Shown: positions 1 to 6,323 of the stretch, piece by piece
Position numbering within the stretch: position 1 is the first letter of the stretch
Layout of the letters: each line of letters begins with the position of its first letter
Translations under genes and position numbers: made by a program
The notes under the pieces: model-generated
Told to the model about the DNA's origin: nothing
What the model saw: the letters and a program-made list of their open reading frames with translations, nothing else
Database searches by the model: none
Assembly: GCA_002424525.1 (NCBI GenBank)
Contig: DIKJ01000259.1
Span: 1-13,485, forward strand
Direction: 5' to 3'
Source of the DNA: Bacteroidales bacterium UBA5621
Lineage (GTDB): Bacteria > Bacteroidota > Bacteroidia > Bacteroidales > VadinHA17
DNA length: 13,485 bases

Positions 1-506
1 CTGATCTTTGAATCATCATCCATCTGGTTCCTTACTCTTTCCATTATCTGGTCGTGTGTCAGCCCGTTTCTCTGCACAATTCTTTCAATCCTCTCTTCCA
101 GCGGAGCAATAACAGTGGCGACCCTGTCAACAAGCTTATATCCCCCGCTCTCAAAGAGAATGGCTGCTTCCATTATAACATAGGGGGTCTGCTGATTTGC
201 CGTCCATCCTGCAAAATTAGCAAAAACAACGGGGTGTATTATGGAATTGATCTTCTCGAGCAAGAGCTTGTCATTGAAGATAAGGCTGGCCAGCCGCTGC
301 CGGTCAAGATTTCCGCCGGTATATAGATCGGTACCTGCAACTGAATTGATCTGCCGGATAATTTCAGTGTTATTGTCCATTATTTTCCTGGCTTCCAGGT
401 CTGCCAGAAAGACAGGGATCCCCAGAACTTCAAAGACCTTGCAGACTGAGGTCTTGCCACTGCCGATGCCACCTGTGATTCCCAGTCTGAAAACGGATCT
501 GCTCAT
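1..506 (-). CDS. coaE: Dephospho-CoA kinase, 3' end cut by window edge
   Basis: This enzyme phosphorylates the 3'-hydroxyl of dephospho-CoA with ATP, the last step of coenzyme A synthesis in the cytoplasm. The frame reads leftward from ATG at 506 and is still open at base 1, giving 168 codons; the family is usually about 195-205 residues, so roughly 30 C-terminal residues lie outside. Visible motifs are a P-loop at residues 12-19 (GGIGSGKT), the LADLEAR segment matching the family's ADxxAR motif, an IHP motif, and EAAILFESG, equivalent to the usual PLLFE region. The start codon overlaps the stop of the upstream ybbR gene as ATGA, so translation is probably coupled. Last visible gene of the nusB-yajC-ybbR-coaE operon. 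The family call is firm. Confidence 0.95.
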   Translation of the reverse strand, partial: MSRSVFRLGITGGIGSGKTSVCKVFEVLGIPVFLADLEARKIMDNNTEIIRQINSVAGTDLYTGGNLDRQRLASLIFNDKLLLEKINSIIHPVVFANFAGWTANQQTPYVIMEAAILFESGGYKLVDRVATVIAPLEERIERIVQRNGLTHDQIMERVRNQMDDDSKI

Positions 507-1510
507 CTCGATTTCCTTTCGATAATGAAATCAACTTCTGTGGGAGAGATCCTGAGGGAATTCACGAACGTTGGGACATTTCTGACTTCGACGGTGATTT
601 TCTGAGACGAGTTAAGATTTGCCCTCCTCAGATCTATAAATATGTCGAAAGGTCTGTCTTTGAGTTTCGCATAATCAGTAACAGCCACAAAGCATTTAAC
701 CGTTACGGCATCAGGAAAGATCTTGACATCTATCGTGTCGGGAATATTAACTATTCTGACAGGCACCAGCAGTTCAGCCTCAGTAAACTGCTCAACCGGA
801 ATGGTGACATTCACCCTCTTCTCCGAGAGACTGTATTTCTCTGAGGCAACGAGTACCAGATTTCTTTTGACAGTCTCGCTGAGGCCTGTAAGCTTCCTGA
901 ATCTTGTCTTTATGGTGCTTATGGTGTCGAGTATATTGCGCGGACCTGTAATTACGACAGAATCGGGATCAACCACCAACGATCCTTTAACAAAATATTG
1001 CCTTTCCGTGTTAACTTCAATATCAGGGGTAACAGGAACAGATTTTGAAACGATATGGTCGAAGGAGAAGAACAGGGTATCTGGTTTTATCGAGGTAATC
1101 TGGCAGTCGGTCCTCAGCTGGCTTGTGAGCCTCGGGACCAGGCCGGAGGTCATGATATAATAGGTAAGGGTCCGGCTTCCCGGTACCCTCCTGTAATTGA
1201 CGCTTGAAATGTCTATCATCACCGGAGTGCGGCTTCCCGCAAGCCTCAGCTTAAGAATAGAGTACCCCGGGCCCTTCAGGTAGAGGTTCAGCCTTGGCGG
1301 CAGATCTTCCACAAGCACCCTGTCTGTGGGAAGATTGATATATTTTACGGGATATCTTATTTCTGCCTCAATATCCTTTGCCAGGGAATTCAGGAACCAG
1401 AAAACAAATGAAAGGAGCAGGAAAAAAATAAAAACCACGACGTCCCTGTTGGCAGGACTTCCGGGTGTACCCAGAAAGCTCCGTAACCATGCCCAGCTTA
1501 TCCCTTTCAT
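503..1510 (-). CDS. YbbR-like (CdaR family) membrane-anchored protein
   Basis: A 335-residue protein with one N-terminal membrane segment (about residues 24-43) and a beta-rich extracytoplasmic part built of degenerate YbbR repeats (roughly 50-150, 158-240 and 248-332; the repeats open with phrases such as YPVKYINLP, VPVTPDIEV and VPVRIVNIP). In Firmicutes the YbbR protein CdaR regulates the c-di-AMP cyclase CdaA; no cyclase gene lies here and the gene is not next to one, so that role is only inferred. The frame is open to a TTG at 1513, but the ATG at 1510 is the better start. It follows yajC by about 22 nt, and its TGA overlaps the coaE ATG. The yajC-ybbR-coaE order is common in Bacteroidota. 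The function in this phylum is unsettled. Confidence 0.85.
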   Translation of the reverse strand: MKGISWAWLRSFLGTPGSPANRDVVVFIFFLLLSFVFWFLNSLAKDIEAEIRYPVKYINLPTDRVLVEDLPPRLNLYLKGPGYSILKLRLAGSRTPVMIDISSVNYRRVPGSRTLTYYIMTSGLVPRLTSQLRTDCQITSIKPDTLFFSFDHIVSKSVPVTPDIEVNTERQYFVKGSLVVDPDSVVITGPRNILDTISTIKTRFRKLTGLSETVKRNLVLVASEKYSLSEKRVNVTIPVEQFTEAELLVPVRIVNIPDTIDVKIFPDAVTVKCFVAVTDYAKLKDRPFDIFIDLRRANLNSSQKITVEVRNVPTFVNSLRISPTEVDFIIERKSR

Positions 1511-1532
1511 CAAGAATCATTTAAGGATCCGG

Positions 1533-1865
1533 CTATTTCTGCTCGACCTCAGTCGGGTCCTTCAGCAGGGCACTTTTATCGACTTTAAGTTTCAGGTCAC
1601 CTCCGACCTCCAGCATCACATAGTTATCCTTAACATCGTACACCCTTCCGTAAATACCTCCGGTGGTAACGACTTTATCACCCTTCTTAAGTGAACTTCT
1701 GTAACTGGTCATCTCCTTTTGTTTCCTCATCTGGGGTCTTATCATGAAGAAATAAAAGACGACAAAAACAAGGATCAGAGGGAGGAAGGTCACGAGGGTA
1801 TTACTCTGACCGGAAGCTCCTCCGGCCGGTTGCCCCATTAAAAACAGATAAGCAAGATTGGTCAT
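1533..1865 (-). CDS. yajC: Preprotein translocase subunit YajC
   Basis: YajC is a small inner-membrane protein that joins SecDF as an accessory to the SecYEG export channel. The 110-residue product has the family plan: a short N-terminus, one hydrophobic segment at about residues 25-42 running into FFMIRPQMRKQKEM, then a cytoplasmic domain with the LKKGDKVVTTGGIYGRV signature at about residues 59-75. Length is normal for the family (about 85-115). The ATG at 1865 is preceded by an AT-rich 33-nt stretch without a clear Shine-Dalgarno site, which is usual in Bacteroidota. It lies in the minus-strand operon downstream of nusB, with a gap that contains a tiny lipoprotein-like ORF. No secD or secF is in view. 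Confidence 0.95.
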   Translation of the reverse strand: MTNLAYLFLMGQPAGGASGQSNTLVTFLPLILVFVVFYFFMIRPQMRKQKEMTSYRSSLKKGDKVVTTGGIYGRVYDVKDNYVMLEVGGDLKLKVDKSALLKDPTEVEQK

Positions 1866-1896
1866 TTTTGTAATTATTTGGTTATTATTTGCAATT

Positions 1897-1918
1897 GGTT
1901 ACTGGTTGCTGGTTTGCT
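1897..1918. repeat. Degenerate 7-bp tandem repeat
   Basis: On the plus strand this reads GGTTACT, GGTTGCT, GGTTTGCT: three near-identical units, the last with one extra base. It covers the stop codon and last codons of the tiny ORF at 1899-1982. Short, and possibly chance, but the 7-bp period matches the clear heptamer array at 4024-4079. Confidence 0.4.
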
Positions 1919-1982
1919 GCCCGCAATCCGCAAGGAGAACAGATATGGCAACCAGCATAAGCGTTATTGTTCCTTTCATCAT
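1899..1982 (-). pseudogene. Tiny lipoprotein-signal ORF; possible remnant of a DUF1573 gene
   Basis: Between nusB and yajC, 15 nt after the nusB stop, an ATG-ATG pair opens a 27-codon frame: a basic start (MMKG), a hydrophobic run, then LLADC followed by polar residues (GQQTSNQ) and TAA. This is the layout of a lipoprotein signal peptide, although aspartate just before the cysteine is atypical. In many Bacteroidota genomes a DUF1573 lipoprotein gene sits exactly here. I infer that this is what remains after the mature domain was lost, because the frame runs directly into degenerate heptamer repeats. It could instead be a real micro-lipoprotein or a chance ORF. Typed as pseudogene on context, not on any visible DUF1573 residues. 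Confidence 0.4.
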
Positions 1983-1997
1983 AATCTTCTGAAACTT

Positions 1998-2963
1998 TTA
2001 TACATCTTCCCTTACGGTTTCTCCCACCAGGCCCCTGCCCTGCTTGTTAAAAAGACCCTCTTTCCTTATTTCCCTGACTATATTATCAAGAATTCCGTTC
2101 ACAAAGGTACTGCTTTTTGATGTACAATAATATTTGGCTATTTCTATATACTCGTTCAGGGTGACCTTTACCGGTATCTCAGGAAATTCAAGAATCTCGG
2201 TGACTGCCAGTTGCATAACCAGGATATCCATAAGCGCAATCCGTTCCAGCTCCCAGTTGGTTGTGTTGTTCTCTATAAGTTCCGAGCATCTTCCGGAATT
2301 AACGACAGCTTTTCTGAATAAAAGTATTACAAAATCCTTGTCCTCTTCATTTTTAAACATTGGCAACAATCCGGTTCTTTCGCCAGAATCGGGTCTGAAC
2401 TTTTTAAGTGTTTTTTCAACCATCGCGGTAACATACTCGAGATCGTCGTTCCAGTAGATGCTCTGCTCTTCAATGTTTGTCAGAAAGTCCTCGCACCCTG
2501 TAATAAGGTCGGTGATCAGCCTGATGATGAATTTCCTGTCGTTCAGATAACTATTATCCTCCGACAGCAGGTAGTCGTTATAAACTTCCCAGCCGATCAT
2601 TTTGTTATAGAGCATGCGGGGTACATGTGGATTATTAACCCATGAAATTTTTGTTGCTGAAATGTACCTGTTAAGCGCAAGGTTGTCATTTAGCTGTTTA
2701 ATAACCTGATTATCAACAAATTTTCTTATCGGATTGAGGTCATCCGGTGTAGGGACCCTCTTGCGAAGGGCCTGATCGATTCTTTCAGATGCTATTTTAG
2801 CCAGCTCGAGTACAAGCAGGAGGAGATAATGATAAAGATCGTAGGTTTTGTTAATGCTGAACAACAGTTCTTTTTCAGCCAAGGCCAGATCGTCATCATC
2901 CCTGCGGTTAAAGGCATAAAGTATGAGTAAAGCTTTAATGCGTAGAAGTCGTCTGCTGATCAT
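1998..2963 (-). CDS. nusB: Transcription antitermination protein NusB
   Basis: NusB binds boxA RNA with NusE (ribosomal protein S10) and helps RNA polymerase read through rRNA operons. The 321-residue product is much longer than the ~140-residue E. coli protein, as is normal in Bacteroidota: an N-terminal helical extension beginning MISRRLLRIKALLILYAF, then the NusB fold at about residues 200-305 (WELERIALMDILVMQLAVTEI, then PVKVTLNEYIEIAKYY and STFVNGILDNI). The frame stays open to an ATG at 3041, but I chose 2963 because family members start with this MxSRRLLRIK phrase, an AGAGG lies 10 nt upstream, and a strong promoter at 2989-3018 would leave the longer start untranscribed. First gene of the minus-strand operon. 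Confidence 0.93.
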   Translation of the reverse strand: MISRRLLRIKALLILYAFNRRDDDDLALAEKELLFSINKTYDLYHYLLLLVLELAKIASERIDQALRKRVPTPDDLNPIRKFVDNQVIKQLNDNLALNRYISATKISWVNNPHVPRMLYNKMIGWEVYNDYLLSEDNSYLNDRKFIIRLITDLITGCEDFLTNIEEQSIYWNDDLEYVTAMVEKTLKKFRPDSGERTGLLPMFKNEEDKDFVILLFRKAVVNSGRCSELIENNTTNWELERIALMDILVMQLAVTEILEFPEIPVKVTLNEYIEIAKYYCTSKSSTFVNGILDNIVREIRKEGLFNKQGRGLVGETVREDV

Positions 2964-2988
2964 TGATAAAGAACCTCTGATTTCGCTG

Positions 2989-3018
2989 CAAAAATACTCT
3001 TTTTCCTGTACTGTCAAA
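2989..3018 (-). promoter_or_regulatory. Bacteroidota-type promoter for nusB operon
   Basis: On the minus strand TTTG (3018-3015), an 18-bp spacer, then TATTTTTG (2996-2989), a full match to the TTTG / TAnnTTTG pattern. Transcription would begin near 2982, giving a leader of roughly 20 nt before the ATG at 2963. Back to back with the plus-strand promoter at 3058-3086. Confidence 0.7.
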
Positions 3019-3057
3019 ACAACTATGCTAAAAATAAGCACTATCGGATGCTCCTGT

Positions 3058-3086
3058 TTTGATTTTAAAAATATTTGCTACATTTG
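3058..3086 (+). promoter_or_regulatory. Bacteroidota-type promoter for DUF3276-DUF456
   Basis: TTTG at 3058-3061, a 17-bp spacer, then TACATTTG at 3079-3086, a full match to the Bacteroidota pattern. The start site would fall near 3093, about 30 nt before the ATG at 3124. It points away from the nusB promoter; the two upstream boxes are about 40 bp apart, so one bound protein could affect both. Confidence 0.7.
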
Positions 3087-3123
3087 ACAGTCGATAACCA
3101 GCCTAACACTAACAGACTCAGAG

Positions 3124-3525
3124 ATGGAAGAAGAAACCGGAGCAAAAGAAGCAACGAACGGTGCTGATGAAAAAATTATCAGGGAAGAGATCTATACGAA
3201 AGTTGTAAGGGCCGGGAAGAGAACCTATTTTTTTGATGTAAAGGCCACCCGGAAAGATGACTACTACCTCACAATTACTGAAAGCAAGAAGAGACTGGGG
3301 AAAGAAGGAAAGATCTTCTATGAGAAGCATAAGATATTTCTATACAAGGAGGATTTTGAAAAGTTCGCTGAAGGTTTAAAGGATGCTGTCACCTATATTG
3401 ATGACGGCAAGGAAATCATAAGGGAGACCGGATCGCCGGCCGGTGATGAGATCAGGCAGGAATCCGGTGAAATGGCATCAGAGGAGTTCACAAATATTGA
3501 ATTCGACGACCTTGGCAAGAAATAA
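3124..3525 (+). CDS. PUR-family nucleic-acid-binding protein (DUF3276)
   Basis: A 133-residue cytoplasmic protein. Residues about 21-92 match the Bacteroidota DUF3276 / PUR-alpha-like domain, with the hallmark stretches VRAGKRTYFFDVKATR, DYYLTITESKKR and YEKHKIFLYKEDFEKF. PUR domains bind single-stranded DNA and RNA, and a spirochaete relative (Borrelia BpuR) is a nucleic-acid-binding regulator; the targets here are unknown. A lysine- and glutamate-rich head and an acidic tail (from about residue 93, with many E and D) flank the domain and are probably disordered. It starts at ATG 3124 behind a strong promoter and is followed 15 nt later by the DUF456 gene, probably as a two-gene transcript. 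The family assignment is firm; the cellular role is not known from sequence. Confidence 0.9.
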   Translation: MEEETGAKEATNGADEKIIREEIYTKVVRAGKRTYFFDVKATRKDDYYLTITESKKRLGKEGKIFYEKHKIFLYKEDFEKFAEGLKDAVTYIDDGKEIIRETGSPAGDEIRQESGEMASEEFTNIEFDDLGKK

Positions 3526-3540
3526 GGGAGAACCTGATGA

Positions 3541-4020
3541 ATGTCTGATTATATCCTTCTTATTCTGGCGATTATCCTGATGCTTGTTGGTATTATCGGA
3601 TGCCTTGTTCCTGTTCTTCCCGGCCCGCCAGTGAGTTTTCTCGGACTGGTTCTGCTTCATTTCACAAAGTTTGCCTTTTTTCCGACCGGAATACTTATCA
3701 CCATGGCAGTTATCGCCTTGCTGGTGACGATCCTTGATTACATAGTACCGGTTTGGGGTACAAAGAAATTCGGTGGTTCCAAATACGGGACAAGGGGGGC
3801 AGCCGTGGGTCTGGTCATCGGGTTGTTCCTCGGGCCGGCCGGAATAATTATCGGTCCTTTCGTCGGGGCGCTGGTTGGCGAGCTGATTTTCAAGGATGAT
3901 CTGAGATATGCGTTCAGGGCAGGATTTGGCAGTCTCCTGGGGTTCCTTACCGGTATCGGGCTGAAGCTTGCCGCCTCATTACTGATGACCTTCTATTTCG
4001 TCAAGGAGCTTGTTGGCTAG
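3541..4020 (+). CDS. DUF456 family integral membrane protein
   Basis: A 159-residue, very hydrophobic protein of unknown function. The DUF456 family hallmark is near the N-terminus: an initial membrane segment (about 4-23), then PVLPGPP at residues 24-30, a second segment (31-47), a third (50-70), and a glycine-rich region at about 85-114 (GLFLGPAGIIIGPFVGALVGE) that resembles glycine-zipper packing, with a last segment around 125-155. AAGGGAG lies about 11 nt before ATG 3541, giving a reasonable ribosome site. Probably cotranscribed with the DUF3276 gene. Its TAG at 4018-4020 faces the argF end across a heptamer array. The family call is confident; no function is proposed. Confidence 0.88.
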   Translation: MSDYILLILAIILMLVGIIGCLVPVLPGPPVSFLGLVLLHFTKFAFFPTGILITMAVIALLVTILDYIVPVWGTKKFGGSKYGTRGAAVGLVIGLFLGPAGIIIGPFVGALVGELIFKDDLRYAFRAGFGSLLGFLTGIGLKLAASLLMTFYFVKELVG

Positions 4021-4023
4021 CAC

Positions 4024-4079
4024 AGAGCGTAGAGCGTAGAGCGTAGAGCGTAGAGCGTAGAGCGTAGAGCGTAGAGTGT
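4024..4079. repeat. Heptanucleotide tandem array, 8 units
   Basis: Seven exact copies of AGAGCGT (4024-4072) and an eighth, AGAGTGT (4073-4079). The array occupies nearly all of the 62 bp between the convergent DUF456 stop (4020) and argF stop (4083), leaving 3 bp on each side. The unit has no internal complementarity, so it does not form a terminator hairpin. Perfect copies suggest recent slippage expansion. Confidence 0.95.
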
Positions 4080-4082
4080 AGG

Positions 4083-5087
4083 TCAGGGATTTCCGAGGGT
4101 TGCAACCATCACGGCCTTTATAGTATGGAGCCTGTTTTCAGCCTCATCAAACACTACGGAACGTTCTGATTCAAACACATCCTCGGTGACTTCCATGCCA
4201 TCAAGACCAAATCTCCTGTAGATATCCTCTCCCATCTTCGTTTCCCTGTTATGGAAAGCCGGCAGGCAATGGAGAAATTTGACTTTCGGATTACCTGTTT
4301 GTTCAATTATTTCAATATTGACCTGGTAAGGCTTAAGAAGCTTTATCCGCTCCTCCCATACTGAATCTGATTCTCCCATTGAAACCCAGACGTCGGTATA
4401 AAGAAAATCGACACCCCGTACTGCTTCATCAACATTATCGGTCACCGTGATCCTGGCTCCGGTTTCACCTGCAATGGTGCGGCAAACATCAATCAGCTCT
4501 TTTGACGGCTGGAATTCGGCGGGTGCAGCGGCCCTGAAATCCATGCCCATTTTTGCAGCGCCCACCATCAGCGAGTTACCCATATTATAGCGTGCATCCC
4601 CGAGATAGCAGAAAGATATCTCATTTAGAGGCTTGTCAGAATGTTCGAGCATGGTCATCAGATCAGCAAGAATCTGTGTCGGATGGAACTCGTTCGTAAG
4701 ACCGTTCCAGACCGGGACCCCGGCATAACGGCCCAGCTCCTCAACGATCTCCTGTCCGAATCCGCGGTATTCGATACCATCATACATACGGCCCAGGACC
4801 CTGGCTGTATCCTTCATTGATTCCTTTTGTCCGATCTGCGAACCGGTGGGGCCTATATATGAGATGTTTGCGCCCTGATCGAAAGCGGCAACCTCAAAAG
4901 CACAGCGTGTCCTTGTGGAGGCCTTTTCAAAAATCAGGGCGATGTTCTTTCCTTTCAGTTTTTGTATTTCGGTGCCGTTATATTTGGCTTGTTTGAGATC
5001 TGCGGCAAGGCCGAGCAAATAGTTTATTTCTTCTGGTGTAAAATCAAGAAGCTTGAGAAAATTTCTGTTCCGGAGATTGACTGACAT
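4083..5087 (-). CDS. argF: Ornithine carbamoyltransferase (probably catabolic)
   Basis: Transfers a carbamoyl group between carbamoyl phosphate and ornithine/citrulline in the cytoplasm. At 334 residues it is full length for the ArgI/ArcB group. Seen in sequence: the carbamoyl-phosphate loop STRTR at 57-61, HPTQ at 135-138, the ornithine-binding SMG at 236-238 (DVWVSMGE), the catalytic HCLP at 273-276, and the [11 protein letters not shown] tail. HPTQ plus SMG mark a true ornithine enzyme rather than the N-acetyl- or N-succinyl-ornithine forms that Bacteroidota use for arginine synthesis. It lies 55 nt downstream of carbamate kinase on the same strand, so a degradative role (arcB) running citrulline to carbamoyl phosphate is likely. 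Direction cannot be read from sequence. No arginine deiminase gene is in view. Confidence 0.94.
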   Translation of the reverse strand: MSVNLRNRNFLKLLDFTPEEINYLLGLAADLKQAKYNGTEIQKLKGKNIALIFEKASTRTRCAFEVAAFDQGANISYIGPTGSQIGQKESMKDTARVLGRMYDGIEYRGFGQEIVEELGRYAGVPVWNGLTNEFHPTQILADLMTMLEHSDKPLNEISFCYLGDARYNMGNSLMVGAAKMGMDFRAAAPAEFQPSKELIDVCRTIAGETGARITVTDNVDEAVRGVDFLYTDVWVSMGESDSVWEERIKLLKPYQVNIEIIEQTGNPKVKFLHCLPAFHNRETKMGEDIYRRFGLDGMEVTEDVFESERSVVFDEAENRLHTIKAVMVATLGNP

Positions 5088-5115
5088 GGTCGAAGAGTTG
5101 TTTTATTTGAAGGGA

Positions 5116-5123
5116 CGAAAGTA
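5116..5123 (-). promoter_or_regulatory. Weak promoter-like box before argF
   Basis: Minus-strand TACTTTCG in the arcC-argF gap matches TAnnTTTG at seven of eight positions. I see no TTTG at the expected distance upstream. It could be an internal promoter giving argF extra transcription, or chance in AT-rich DNA. Confidence 0.25.
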
Positions 5124-5142
5124 ATGAATTAATTCGGAAAAA

Positions 5143-6099
5143 TCACTCATACTCCATCGTGATTTTCGAGCCGTATTTCTTGTCTGCCAGCTTGAATGCT
5201 TCAGTTATAACGCTCATTTTCCCTCCCTCCCTTATAAAGTTCAGGCAGGCAATTATCTTGGGCTCCATGCTGCCTTTCGCAAAATGTCCTTCATTCAGTA
5301 ATTTTACAGTGTCTGCATAATTCAGGAACTCCCTGATCTGCTGGTCCGGCTTTTTGTAGTTAACGTAGATATATGGCACATCCGTAAGTATGTAAAACTC
5401 ATCAGCACCTATGAGGGTAGCGAGAAGAGATGACGCAAGGTCTTTGTCTATTACTGCTTCAGCCGGCCTGACATCATTCTTTTCGTCGATATAAACCGGA
5501 ACCCCTCCTCCACCGGCAGCAATAACAATGTTTCCCTTTCTGGCAAGATCACCGATTATCTTATGGTTCATAACCCCAATAGGCACCGGGGAGGGGACAA
5601 CACGCCTGAATCCCTCCTTAGCCTTCACCTCTTCCTTAAAGATCCAGCCCTTCTTTTTTGCCAGTTCATCAGCCTCCTCTCTGGTATAGATCTTCCCGAT
5701 CCGCTTCTGCGGATCGTTGAAAGCCTCATCACTGATATCAACAATGACCTCATTGACAATGCATATGACATTCTTTTGAATGCCATGTTTGTTGAGAACA
5801 TTTCTGAACATCCTGTCGATCATATACCCTATGCCACCCTGTGTATCTGCAACACAGATATCAACCGGCATCTGGGCAATACCGTACAGGTGCTCACCGG
5901 CATCGTTGCGCATCAGAATATTGCCTATCTGCGGTCCGTTTCCATGAGTGATTACCAGGTCGTAACCCTCCCTGAGAAGGAAGATAAGGTTATCGAGAGT
6001 CTCGGAAGTGTTATCTTCCTGTTCATCAATAGTCCCTATCTGGTTGTCTCTCAGCAGGGCGTTGCCTCCCAGGGCAACCACTGCAAGTTTTTTGCTCAT
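5143..6099 (-). CDS. arcC: Carbamate kinase
   Basis: Interconverts carbamoyl phosphate plus ADP with carbamate plus ATP; in arginine or citrulline breakdown it is the ATP-yielding step. The 318-residue product is normal length for the amino-acid-kinase fold. Motifs seen: ALGGNALL at 9-16, THGNGPQIG at 51-59, a glycine-rich AAGGGGVPV at 194-202, EAVIDKDLASSLLA at 214-227, LTDVPYIYVN at 238-247, and KGSMEPK at 275-281. It is first in a probable two-gene minus-strand unit with the downstream ornithine carbamoyltransferase, which together can turn citrulline into ornithine, ammonia, CO2 and ATP. A promoter box lies at 6165-6172. The whole reverse strand is also open from 5563 to 6114, but that is a shadow frame. 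Confidence 0.96.
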   Translation of the reverse strand: MSKKLAVVALGGNALLRDNQIGTIDEQEDNTSETLDNLIFLLREGYDLVITHGNGPQIGNILMRNDAGEHLYGIAQMPVDICVADTQGGIGYMIDRMFRNVLNKHGIQKNVICIVNEVIVDISDEAFNDPQKRIGKIYTREEADELAKKKGWIFKEEVKAKEGFRRVVPSPVPIGVMNHKIIGDLARKGNIVIAAGGGGVPVYIDEKNDVRPAEAVIDKDLASSLLATLIGADEFYILTDVPYIYVNYKKPDQQIREFLNYADTVKLLNEGHFAKGSMEPKIIACLNFIREGGKMSVITEAFKLADKKYGSKITMEYE

Positions 6100-6164
6100 A
6101 AATACCCGTTATAAAATATTTTGCCAGAATATCTGTTCTATCTGTAAAAGGAATATGTAGATCA

Positions 6165-6172
6165 CAAAGTTA
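6165..6172 (-). promoter_or_regulatory. Promoter -7 box for arcC-argF
   Basis: Minus-strand TAACTTTG is a full match to TAnnTTTG, about 66 nt before the arcC ATG at 6099. No good TTTG is seen upstream at the usual spacing; that region is GC-rich and holds the short palindrome at 6196-6206. Confidence 0.45.
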
Positions 6173-6195
6173 CCAAAATATTCTGACCTCCGACA

Positions 6196-6206
6196 GGCGG
6201 ACCGCC
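6196..6206. repeat. Short GC-rich palindrome
   Basis: GGCGG-A-CCGCC in an otherwise AT-rich divergent intergenic region (6100-6323), just upstream of the arcC promoter box. It could be an operator or a fragment of a dispersed intergenic repeat. It is short, and no second copy is visible in this window. Confidence 0.3.
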
Positions 6207-6294
6207 AGTAGTATTTATGCTGAAAATGACTGATCCCTATGCCGGATATAACTATAAATAACAGACGAAAGAAAGGTCAAGAAAAAAAAAACGT

Positions 6295-6302
6295 TACATT
6301 TA
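6295..6302 (+). promoter_or_regulatory. Possible promoter box for the lipoprotein gene
   Basis: TACATTTA matches TAnnTTTG at seven of eight positions between two poly-A runs, just upstream of the GTG at 6324. No TTTG partner is visible, and the leader would be only about 15 nt. A weak call. Confidence 0.2.
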
Positions 6303-6323
6303 CAAAATCAAAAAAAAATATTC

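Noticed and set aside
1511..1513. TTG start for the YbbR protein
   Set aside because: An ATG follows immediately in the same frame and is the more likely initiator.
1878..2120. Plus-strand open frame of 80 codons between yajC and nusB
   Set aside because: It runs antisense through the nusB end and intergenic repeat, with no promoter and no recognisable family.
2964..3041. 26-residue N-terminal extension of NusB
   Set aside because: It would be translated from upstream of the strong nusB promoter, and family members begin at MxSRRLLRIK.
4024..4079. CRISPR array
   Set aside because: Units are 7 bp with no spacers; it is a simple tandem repeat.
4083..5087. Aspartate or N-acetyl/N-succinyl-ornithine carbamoyltransferase
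   Set aside because: The HPTQ, SMG and HCLP motifs and 334-residue length fit ornithine carbamoyltransferase.
5563..6114. Long plus-strand open frame (183 codons)
   Set aside because: It lies opposite carbamate kinase, whose motifs are all intact; the plus-strand translation resembles no family and has no promoter.
6281..6319. Poly-A runs as a phase-variable tract
   Set aside because: The runs of about ten and nine A lie outside the reading frame of the lipoprotein gene and in AT-rich DNA; nothing visible makes them a switch.
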